The position numbers were made by a program, and so were the translations under genes. Source: Chthoniobacteraceae bacterium (GTDB lineage Bacteria > Verrucomicrobiota > Verrucomicrobiia > Chthoniobacterales > Chthoniobacteraceae). From it: 64,000 bases of DNA. The notes beneath the pieces are model-generated. The model saw nothing but the letters and a program-made list of their open reading frames with translations, ran no database searches and had not been told where the DNA came from. The stretch lies in assembly GCA_947449735.1 (NCBI GenBank), contig CANFTB010000015.1, forward strand, positions 22,107-86,106, written 5' to 3'. This document shows, in pieces, positions 44,775 through 51,909 of this stretch; the first letter of the stretch is position 1, and each line of letters starts with the position of its first letter.

Positions 44775-45596
44775 TTCCCTGTTGGAAACTCCGGGCGCTT
44801 TTGGCAGTCCCCCGAACGCCTTGAAGGGCAAGGATACAACCTCGTTCAGTTCCCCAACCTCCACCGTCCCCCGCGAAGGGCTCTCCACCCGTGGGTGCGC
44901 CGCCTTTACAATCAACAAAACCTCGCGCATCACGCCGTTGATCCGGTGCCTGCCGAGCCCCCAAACGAGGCTGCTTTCCACTGGAAGATTGAACGTCAAT
45001 TCTGGCTTCCAATCGCTAAAGACCGGCTGTTCGACTGCCGCAGTTGTCACTGTGCACTCAAAACTGCGAAGCCACGGCTTCAAGTCGATGGCTACCAAAT
45101 TACCCTGAAGCCTCGACGTCAGCGACAGCCGAGTGCCGGTCCACGTGCGCTGCTTCTTCCCTCCCTCGCGGTCCACGGAGTATTCAAAGTCTCTGACGCT
45201 GGCAAGATTGTCGGTCCGGCCGGCTCCCACGGAAGAGTTCAACTGCGCCACGACATTGACATCATTCGCCACCTCAAGGCTTTCCCGAAAAACTTCAGCC
45301 CGCTCCGCCCCAAAAATCCCCTGCAAATCCCCCAACGCCTGCCCAAGGATGCGGGTCCCCGAGGTCATCTTCACCCCGACTACCGAAAAAGCCTCCCTCA
45401 CTGCCTCCGCCGAAGCCTCCATAAACCGGGCTTCAATCTCGATCCTTTCCCCAGCAGGAGGCGCAGGCGCTAAAACCTCCCGCTCGGGCAGCGGCCTCGC
45501 CGCAAACCCAAACGGAGAAACCGCCAAAGCCAGTCCAGCAACGCATCCGCGCACCAGAGTCTGCAAGACTCCATGGCAAAATTTGGGAGCAGCCAT
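44643..45596 (-). CDS. Secreted secretin-like domain protein
   Basis: 317 residues from the ATG at 45596, which has AGGAACG nine bases upstream and starts the signal peptide (about residues 1-32). The body resembles the secretin (GspD) C-terminal region: RIEIEARFMEAS, a helix, VNVVAQLNSSVGAGRTDN, VRDFEYSVDREG and a final REVLLIVKAAHP, although the glycine-rich secretin pore motifs are weak. It may be a truncated or repurposed secretin relative. The C-terminal about 50 residues are Lys/Pro/Ser-rich. It overlaps the DUF1275 gene by 132 bp in convergent orientation. Confidence 0.6.
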   Translation of the reverse strand: MAAPKFCHGVLQTLVRGCVAGLALAVSPFGFAARPLPEREVLAPAPPAGERIEIEARFMEASAEAVREAFSVVGVKMTSGTRILGQALGDLQGIFGAERAEVFRESLEVANDVNVVAQLNSSVGAGRTDNLASVRDFEYSVDREGGKKQRTWTGTRLSLTSRLQGNLVAIDLKPWLRSFECTVTTAAVEQPVFSDWKPELTFNLPVESSLVWGLGRHRINGVMREVLLIVKAAHPRVESPSRGTVEVGELNEVVSLPFKAFGGLPKAPGVSNRESETASPFQLLQQPVLKEAPSEPSGKVKSGQDQKGAPGAPKNKP

Positions 45597-45711
45597 ATCT
45601 TTCGTTCCTGCCCGAATCATTCGAGCAGCTTAAATGCGGGCGTAAGACTTTGGCGAGTCCGCACAAACAGTTCTTTGCAGCTGCAGCAAACCGTAAACAA
45701 AGCGGCCGATC

Positions 45712-47130
45712 CTAGGCGCGGTCGACAGGCTTCTCCTTCTCCTTCTCCTTCTCCTTCTCCTTCTCCTTCTCCTTCAAACGGCGGTGCAGAGTCCTACGGC
45801 TGATACCGAGCTTCTTCGCCGCCTGCGTTACATTCCCCTTGGTCTGCTCCAATGCTTGGGAAATCAGAACGTCCTCCATGTGTTCAACATTCAGGCGTTC
45901 CGCACTCTGAGCCCCGCCCGCGAAAGAGACTCCGGGAGCTACGCCCGCCTGCCCTCCACCCGAGCGCACCTTTGCTGGCAGGTCCCGCAAACCAATCTTC
46001 TGAGCGCCCGCCATGATCACCCCGTGCTCCACGGCCGTGCGCAGCTCTCTGACGTTGCCGGGCCAGTCATAGGCCAAAACCGCCTCCATAGCCTCGTCAC
46101 TCAACTCCCTGAGGGGTTTTCCATTTTCCTCGGAAAAATGCTTCGTCATCGAGCGCACCAACACAGGGAGATCCTCCTTGCGCACCCGCAACGGAGGCAT
46201 CGTAATCGGCACCACGCTCAGCCGGAAGAACAGGTCCTCCCGGAACTTCCCCTCCTGCACCATCTTGGACAGATCCCGGTTGGTGGCCGCCACCAGGCGA
46301 ACATCCACCTTGATCGTCGCGTTTCCTCCAACCCGCTCAAAAGAGCGTTCTTCCCCCAAAACCCGAAGCAGCTTCACTTGTGTCGCATGGTCGATCTCCC
46401 CGATCTCGTCCAGAAAAAGCGTCCCGCCGTTGGCCTGCTCGAAACGACCGATACGCCGCTCGCCCGCCCCCGTGAATGCCCCCTTTTCGTGCCCGAACAA
46501 CTCGCTTTCCAAAAGCTGAGGAGACAGGGCCGCACAGTGCACCGTCACAAACTTCGCCTTAGGCCGGCCGCTCAGCGCATGAATCGCCTGGGCCACCAAC
46601 TCCTTCCCGGTGCCGCTCTCCCCCTGAACCAGAATGGTCGCACGGGTCGGAGCCACCTGCCGGACGGTGTCGTAAACCTCCTGCATAGCCGCAGAATCTC
46701 CGACCAACCGCTCCAGCCCGTACCTCTTGTCCACCTGCTGCTTCAGCTCGTGCACCTCCTTTTCCACCTTCTGCGAACGCAGCGCCCTTTGAAGGAGAAT
46801 CTCCAAACGGTCAATGTTCACCGGCTTGGTCACGTAGTCGTGGGCCCCCCTCCGCATCGCCTCGATTGCCGTATCAATGGTTCCATACGCGGTCATCATC
46901 ACCACCACCGGCGGGTGCGCCCGGGCCAAAACCGCGTCGACCAACTGCATCCCGTTCTCAGCCCCAAGACGCAAGTCCGTCAACACCAGATCCACCTGTT
47001 CACGTTCCAGAACGGCAAGCGCCCCGGCGATGTCCGCTGCGATGTACACGTCAAAACTGTCCTCCAACGACGCGCGAAGCCCTTCCCGCGTGTGCTTCTC
47101 ATCATCCACTATCAAGAGGGTTGGATTCAT
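45712..47130 (-). CDS. Sigma-54-dependent response regulator (NtrC family)
   Basis: 472 residues in REC / AAA+ / Fis order. The receiver (1-120) starts [18 protein letters not shown] and has [13 protein letters not shown] around Asp52, the phosphorylation site. The AAA+ domain (about 140-375) has Walker [15 protein letters not shown], the sigma-54-contact loop [21 protein letters not shown] and [14 protein letters not shown]. The Fis-type helix-turn-helix is [21 protein letters not shown] near 440, followed by a Lys-Glu tail of 15 or so residues from a hexanucleotide repeat. It acts by activating sigma-54 promoters. No histidine kinase gene lies nearby, so the cognate sensor and targets are unknown. 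Confidence 0.94.
   Translation of the reverse strand: MNPTLLIVDDEKHTREGLRASLEDSFDVYIAADIAGALAVLEREQVDLVLTDLRLGAENGMQLVDAVLARAHPPVVVMMTAYGTIDTAIEAMRRGAHDYVTKPVNIDRLEILLQRALRSQKVEKEVHELKQQVDKRYGLERLVGDSAAMQEVYDTVRQVAPTRATILVQGESGTGKELVAQAIHALSGRPKAKFVTVHCAALSPQLLESELFGHEKGAFTGAGERRIGRFEQANGGTLFLDEIGEIDHATQVKLLRVLGEERSFERVGGNATIKVDVRLVAATNRDLSKMVQEGKFREDLFFRLSVVPITMPPLRVRKEDLPVLVRSMTKHFSEENGKPLRELSDEAMEAVLAYDWPGNVRELRTAVEHGVIMAGAQKIGLRDLPAKVRSGGGQAGVAPGVSFAGGAQSAERLNVEHMEDVLISQALEQTKGNVTQAAKKLGISRRTLHRRLKEKEKEKEKEKEKEKPVDRA
45731..45775 (-). repeat. In-frame hexanucleotide microsatellite (TTCTCC)7 at the end of the response regulator
   Basis: Seven perfect TTCTCC units plus TTC, encoding alternate Lys and Glu on the minus strand at the C-terminus of the NtrC-type regulator just after its DNA-binding helix. 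Copy-number change would lengthen or shorten the tail without frame loss. Confidence 0.9.
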
Positions 47131-47152
47131 AGGCTAACAATCACCCCGACCA

Positions 47153-47165
47153 TGCCATTATGGCA
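47153..47165. promoter_or_regulatory. Palindrome TGCCAT-T-ATGGCA upstream of the response regulator
   Basis: Six-bp perfect arms around one central base, 22 nt before the ATG of the NtrC-family gene. It could be an autoregulatory binding site, as NtrC-type regulators bind dyads. Short, and could be chance. Confidence 0.25.
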
Positions 47166-47217
47166 CATCCGGCGCTCCGTGTCCCCAAAAACAAATTCTC
47201 GCGCCAGATTGTCTCTC

Positions 47218-48051
47218 CTAAACCAGGGAACGCCGCAGCACCACCTCCGTCACCTCCGGCGGACTCCCGAAGCGCACCGGCACCCCAGTCGTCCCGATCC
47301 CGCGGCTGGTATGCACAAACATCCCACCCACCCGGTACGAGCCAAAGGCGTACTTGCGCCCGCCCCGCGGTAAAAAGAAGCGCTCCATCCCGGCAATCCG
47401 CACCTGCCCTCCGTGGCTGTGTCCCGAAAGCTGCAGCCCCACCCGTCCATCCTCCGCCACCATGTCCGCGACGTCCGGTTCGTGCGCCAGCAGAATCGCA
47501 GGCGCGCCGGAGGGCACCCCCGCCAGCGCACGCCCCAACTGGAATTTCCCATGCAGGGAGTCCGTTCCCGCAAGATGCAAACCTGCCCCGCCCGCCGGAA
47601 GTTCCACTCCGCGGTTCACCAAAACCTCAATCCCCCGCCTCTCCAGAGCCGAGCGCACCACATCAGCTCCCTTCAGATAATCGTGGTTTCCAAGGACGGC
47701 AAAAACGCCGTGGCCTGCATTCAGCGTACAAAGCACTGGAGCCAGCTCCTCGATCGCGTCGACCGTCGCATCCACGAAATCCCCCAGAAGAACCACCAAA
47801 TCAGGCTTGAGCCTGTTGGCCATCGCCACCGCCGTTTTCACCAGCCCGATCTGTGTAAAAGGGTGCAAGTGAAAGTCGCTCAACGCCGCGATCCGAAAAC
47901 CCTCCAACGACAGCGGCAGACCCACCACCGCCGCGTCCACCCTCTCGATCCGCAGGTCCAAGGGCTCCCGAAGCCCCGTGAGCCCCGTGTAGGCCCCGCC
48001 CGCACACAACATCCCCCCCGCTGAAAGTAAAAATTTCCTACGGCACACCAT
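47218..48051 (-). CDS. YkuE-like metallophosphoesterase
   Basis: 277 residues from the ATG at 48051; the frame is open far upstream into the nuoD region, but that extension has no conserved sequence and would overlap the nuo promoter region. The N-terminus has a Tat-like CRRKFLLSAGGMLC motif. Metal-binding motifs of the calcineurin-like phosphoesterase fold are present: ALSDFHLHPF (Asp, His), VVLLGDFVDAT (Asp), AVLGNHDYLKG (Asn, His), LLAHEPDV and LSGHSHGGQVRI. The substrate is unknown; YkuE relatives have been linked to lipid A or cell-wall related phosphates. Divergent from nuoD. Confidence 0.88.
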   Translation of the reverse strand: MVCRRKFLLSAGGMLCAGGAYTGLTGLREPLDLRIERVDAAVVGLPLSLEGFRIAALSDFHLHPFTQIGLVKTAVAMANRLKPDLVVLLGDFVDATVDAIEELAPVLCTLNAGHGVFAVLGNHDYLKGADVVRSALERRGIEVLVNRGVELPAGGAGLHLAGTDSLHGKFQLGRALAGVPSGAPAILLAHEPDVADMVAEDGRVGLQLSGHSHGGQVRIAGMERFFLPRGGRKYAFGSYRVGGMFVHTSRGIGTTGVPVRFGSPPEVTEVVLRRSLV

Positions 48052-48127
48052 CCCCACAGAATAGCACAAAAACCACCTCGCAGCAACCACAGGAGCCACC
48101 TCCACCCTCCCCCACAAGCAGGGGAGA

Positions 48128-48145
48128 TTGTGAAACATTTCACAA
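48128..48145 (+). promoter_or_regulatory. Perfect CRP/FNR-type palindrome upstream of nuoD
   Basis: TTGTGAAA-CA-TTTCACAA: an 8-bp inverted repeat containing TGTGA-N6-TCACA, the consensus geometry of CRP-family sites. It lies 59 nt before the nuoD ATG, in the 153-bp region divergent to the phosphoesterase gene. A weak TTGCTG-N18-TAACTT promoter-like pair follows (48153-48182). It may link complex I expression to a CRP/FNR-family regulator; the regulator gene is not in the window. Confidence 0.45.
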
Positions 48146-48204
48146 ATTCGGCTTGCTGGCCACTTCCGGACGCCCCTAACTTTGGCTCTCTCGGAGACCA
48201 AACT

Positions 48205-49473
48205 ATGGCCGTCACCACCCAGCCTTTCGAACAGCCTGACACCCTGGCCAAAACCCAGGCCGGCCTCCAGCACCTTGCTTCCCAAGATTCCGGCGCCTCT
48301 GACCTTCTCGGAGAAAAGCTCATTCTGAACATGGGCCCCTCCCATCCGGCCACCCACGGCGTCCTGCGCCTGGTGCTCGAAATGGACGGCGAAATCATCA
48401 CAAAAGCCACTCCAGACGTGGGTTACCTTCACCGCGGCGACGAAAAAATCGCGGAGAACATGACCTACAACCAGTTCGTCCCCTACACGGACCGGCTGGA
48501 TTACCTAGCTCCCCTGGCGAACAACGTGGCCTATGCCATGGCAGTAGAAAAACTAATGGGATGGGAGCTCCCTCCCCGCGGCCAGGCCATCCGAGTGATC
48601 TGCTGCGAGCTCGCCCGGATTTCTTCCCACCTCCTCGGACTGGGCGCCTTTGCGATGGATACCGGCGCCATGACGGTGTTCCTTTACACGTTCACGGAGC
48701 GTGAAAAGATCTACAACCTCTGCGAGGTCATCTCGGGCGCGCGTTTCACCACCAGTTACACCCGCATCGGTGGCATGACCCGCGACCTTTCCGACGCGTT
48801 TTTCCCCATGGTGCGCAAGTTCCTCGAGGAGTTCCCCCCCGCTCTGGACGAAGTTGACGCACTGCTCTCCCGCAGCCGCATCTTCGTCGACCGGACAAAG
48901 GACGTTGGCGTCATTTCAAAGGAAGATGCGATCGCCTACGGCATCACAGGCCCAAACCTCCGCGGTTCCGGAGTGGACCACGACTTGCGCAAGCGCCACC
49001 CGTACCTCGGCTACGACAAGTACGACTTTGACGTTCCAATCGGCTCAGCCGGAGATTGCTACGACCGCTACCTTTGCCGCGTTGAGGAAATGCGCCAGTC
49101 GGTCAAAATTCTCCACCAAGTCATCGATACGCTTCCCTCCGGTCCGATCACCGTTTCAGACCCGAAGAATCTCCCACCACCGAAAACCACGGTGATGACG
49201 AAGATGGAAGAACTGATCCATCACTTCATTCTCCACACCGAGGGGATCGATGCCCCTCCCGGCGAAGTGTATTTCGGCGCAGAGAATCCAAAGGGCGAGC
49301 TCGGTTTTTATATCAGCTCGAAGGGCGGCGGGGTGCCTCACCGGCTCAAAATCCGCGCCCCGTCGTTTGTCAACCTGAGCATCCTGCCGAAGATACTGCC
49401 GGGCCACATGATGAGCGACGTCGTTGCGATCCTGGGATCACTGGATTTTGTGATGGGGGAAAGCGACCGCTGA
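48205..49473 (+). CDS. nuoD: NADH-quinone oxidoreductase subunit D
   Basis: 422 residues from the ATG at 48205, preceded by CGGAGACC nine bases upstream. NuoD is the 49-kDa-type subunit that lines the quinone site of complex I. Features: LILNMGPSHPATHGVLRLVL, VGYLHRGDEKIAENMTY, RISSHLLGLGAFAMDTGAMT, YTRIGGMTRDL and the C-terminal RAPSFVNLSILPKILPGH with the strand end VAILGSLDFVMGESDR. It is not fused to NuoC. The upstream neighbour is a divergent phosphoesterase gene, not nuoABC, so nuoD begins this operon. Confidence 0.97.
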   Translation: MAVTTQPFEQPDTLAKTQAGLQHLASQDSGASDLLGEKLILNMGPSHPATHGVLRLVLEMDGEIITKATPDVGYLHRGDEKIAENMTYNQFVPYTDRLDYLAPLANNVAYAMAVEKLMGWELPPRGQAIRVICCELARISSHLLGLGAFAMDTGAMTVFLYTFTEREKIYNLCEVISGARFTTSYTRIGGMTRDLSDAFFPMVRKFLEEFPPALDEVDALLSRSRIFVDRTKDVGVISKEDAIAYGITGPNLRGSGVDHDLRKRHPYLGYDKYDFDVPIGSAGDCYDRYLCRVEEMRQSVKILHQVIDTLPSGPITVSDPKNLPPPKTTVMTKMEELIHHFILHTEGIDAPPGEVYFGAENPKGELGFYISSKGGGVPHRLKIRAPSFVNLSILPKILPGHMMSDVVAILGSLDFVMGESDR

Positions 49474-49504
49474 CATCGTCCGCCACCCCGTCGAAGAAAG
49501 CGTC

Positions 49505-49858
49505 ATGAAATGCCTAACTCCGGCAATGCTCCTCGCGGTGTCCCTTCTCGGAACGCCCGCCTGCAAACCGGAGATCTCCCAGTCCAATATCGACGCCGTT
49601 AATTCACGATTCGAAAAACTTGAAAAGACCGGCCGCAAAACCCTCTCCCCCAAAGAGGTGGAATCCATACTTGGGCAGCCCGACCGGGTCGAAAACCACA
49701 CTCTCGAACTAGAAACCCAGAAGAAGGAAGTCCCGATCACCCGCTACTATTACGATCAAGACGGCAAGACCCTCGAGCTCCACTTCTACGACAACAAGCT
49801 CATTAACCGAGTGCCAGGATGGAATACGCCGCCGGCAACGGAACCCAAAAAGCCATGA
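49505..49858 (+). CDS. Small secreted BamE/SmpA-like protein inside the nuo operon
   Basis: 117 residues. A signal-peptide-like start (MKCLTPAMLLAVSLLGTPAC, with a Cys at 20 that could be a non-canonical lipobox). The mature part, with SPKEVESILGQPDRVENH followed by strands ITRYYYDQDGKTLELHFYDN, resembles the small alpha/beta fold of SmpA/BamE-like proteins. It lies 31 nt after nuoD, and its stop overlaps the start of nuoEF (ATGA). No complex I accessory role is known for such a protein; its placement may be chance or an assembly factor. Confidence 0.65.
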   Translation: MKCLTPAMLLAVSLLGTPACKPEISQSNIDAVNSRFEKLEKTGRKTLSPKEVESILGQPDRVENHTLELETQKKEVPITRYYYDQDGKTLELHFYDNKLINRVPGWNTPPATEPKKP

Positions 49859-51882
49859 CCCCTCCCGCCAACCTGCTGGCCAAGATTGAAGAGGCGATTT
49901 CCCACTATCCGGTTTCCAAACGGAGCGCCTCGCTGCCGCTGCTGCACTTGTGGCAGGAGCACTACGGCTACGTCTCCGACGAGGGTGTTTCATGGATCGC
50001 TGCCAAACTAGAGCTTCAGCCCATCAACGTCCTCGAACTGGTCACTTTCTACCCGATGTTCCGCCGCGAACCCGCGGGCAAAAAACACATCCGCGTCTGC
50101 CGCACCCTCTCCTGTGCGATGGCTGGGAGCTACAAGCTCCGTGACGAACTCGCCAAAAGCGCCGGAATCGACATCGCCGCATGGAACGCCGAGATGCAGG
50201 GCCACGCCCACGGCGACCAGGGCCACGACCACTCGCCAAAGAAAATCACCGGCCACGCCGTGCACAATGCCGGCCATGGAAACCCCGTGGCGGTCAGTCC
50301 AGACGGTGAATACTCCATCGAGTTTGTAGAATGCCTCGCATCCTGCGGCTCCGCTCCCGTGGCGATGGTGGATGATTTGTTCCAGGAAAACATCCGGATC
50401 GAGGACGCAGCAGCCCTCTGGAAGACAACCACTTCCCAGGCCAACCGAGTCCTTCCGACGCCGCCTCATCCCCGCGAACACAGGCTCATTTTCAAAAACA
50501 TCGACAAGCAGGGCCGGGGAAACGACATCGCCACCTACATCGCCGAGGGCGGGTACGAGCCCCTCAAGAAGGCCCTGGCGACCAAGCCGGAGGACCTGCT
50601 CGAAGAGGTCAAAAAAAGCGGCCTTCGGGGGCGGGGCGGAGCCGGCTTTCCCTGCGGCACCAAGTGGAGCTTCATCAAGCGGGGCGGCCCGAAACCCACC
50701 TACCTCATCTGCAACGCGGACGAGTCGGAGCCGGGAACCTTCAAGGACCGCTACATCATCCATCAGGACCCACACCAGCTCATCGAGGGCATGGTCATCT
50801 CCTGCTTTACGGTAGGAGCGAGCCTCGCCTACCTCTACATCCGCGGCGAGTTTCCCGAGGGAGCCGAGATCCTTGAAAAGGCGCTCGCAGAGGCTCGAGC
50901 GAAGGGCTTTCTGGGCAAGAACATCCTTGGATCGGGCTTCGATCTGGAAATATACGTGCACCGCGGCGCAGGCGCCTACATCTGCGGTGAGGAAACAGGC
51001 CTCATCGAATCGCTTGAAGGCAAACGCCCGTATCCCCGGATCAAACCCCCGTACTTCCCTGCCGTGCTCGGCCTCTACCAGTGCCCGACCATCGTGAACA
51101 ACGTCGAAACGCTCTGCCACGTGAAACACATCGTGCAGATGGGCGGCTCGGAGTACGCGAAGATCGGCCGGCCGAACAACACCGGCACGCGCATCCTTTG
51201 CGTTTCGGGTGATGTGCAGAAGCCCGGATATTACGAGGTTGCCGTCGGTTCCCTCACGCTTGGCGAACTTATCAACGACGTGTGCGGCGGAATGAAACCC
51301 GGACGCACGCTCAAAGGCGTCATCCCTGGGGGCAGCTCGGCAAAGGTGCTCCGCGCCGGCGAACAGTTTAAAATCAAGGACGCCATGGTGCGCCTCGAAG
51401 ACCTCCCGATGGACTTCGACTCCCTCGCCGCGGCCGGCTCCATGGCGGGCTCGGGCGGGGTGATCGTCATGGACGACACCCGCGACATGGTCGAGATCCT
51501 GAACAACATCAACGAATTCTACGCGCACGAATCCTGCGGCCAGTGCACCCCCTGCCGCGAAGGGGCGCAGTGGATGAAGAAGATCACCGACCGCATCGTC
51601 GCAGGCGGCGGCGTCGAACAGGACCCGGCCACCCTCAAGAACGTCGCAGACAACATCGCGGGCAAAACTATCTGCGCCTTCGGCGAGGCCTGCTCCTGGC
51701 CCACTCAAAGCTTTCTTGCGAAGTTCAAGGACGAGTTCGCCGCGCGCTCGACCAAGGCCCTGCCGCCTCCCATGCCGCCAGAATACACACGGGACGAACT
51801 CATCCAGCACGCATCGATCCCGTCCGTGTCCGCTCCCCGCGGCAACGGACACGAAGTCATGGCGCCGGCCGCAACCCGCTAA
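49855..51882 (+). CDS. nuoEF: NADH-quinone oxidoreductase subunits E and F fused (NuoEF)
   Basis: 675 residues from the ATG at 49855, which overlaps the previous stop; a longer frame starting 12 codons earlier is not needed. Residues about 1-195 are NuoE (24-kDa, 2Fe-2S): RVCRTLSC and VECLASC are the C-x4-C and C-x3-C ligands (82, 87, 160, 164). Between the pairs lie 72 residues instead of about 35, including a His-rich stretch (GHAHGDQGHDHSPKK near 117). From about 208 the chain is NuoF, the NADH/FMN subunit: GLRGRGGAGFPCGTKWSF, CNADESEPGTFKDR, GAGAYICGEETGLIESL and the 4Fe-4S motif SCGQCTPCREG with a final C in ICAFGEAC. Confidence 0.95.
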   Translation: MTPPANLLAKIEEAISHYPVSKRSASLPLLHLWQEHYGYVSDEGVSWIAAKLELQPINVLELVTFYPMFRREPAGKKHIRVCRTLSCAMAGSYKLRDELAKSAGIDIAAWNAEMQGHAHGDQGHDHSPKKITGHAVHNAGHGNPVAVSPDGEYSIEFVECLASCGSAPVAMVDDLFQENIRIEDAAALWKTTTSQANRVLPTPPHPREHRLIFKNIDKQGRGNDIATYIAEGGYEPLKKALATKPEDLLEEVKKSGLRGRGGAGFPCGTKWSFIKRGGPKPTYLICNADESEPGTFKDRYIIHQDPHQLIEGMVISCFTVGASLAYLYIRGEFPEGAEILEKALAEARAKGFLGKNILGSGFDLEIYVHRGAGAYICGEETGLIESLEGKRPYPRIKPPYFPAVLGLYQCPTIVNNVETLCHVKHIVQMGGSEYAKIGRPNNTGTRILCVSGDVQKPGYYEVAVGSLTLGELINDVCGGMKPGRTLKGVIPGGSSAKVLRAGEQFKIKDAMVRLEDLPMDFDSLAAAGSMAGSGGVIVMDDTRDMVEILNNINEFYAHESCGQCTPCREGAQWMKKITDRIVAGGGVEQDPATLKNVADNIAGKTICAFGEACSWPTQSFLAKFKDEFAARSTKALPPPMPPEYTRDELIQHASIPSVSAPRGNGHEVMAPAATR

Positions 51883-51909
51883 CCCCCTTCCCATTCCCAC
51901 AGCCGCACC

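Noticed and set aside
47161..47176. Sigma-54-like TGGCAC with GC at the right spacing
   Set aside because: It points rightwards into the antisense of the phosphoesterase gene, its -12 half is poor, and no gene lies downstream of it.
45784..47373. Plus-strand frame of 529 codons opposite the response regulator
   Set aside because: His/Arg/Pro-rich translation without motifs; the opposite strand has complete REC, AAA+ and Fis domains.
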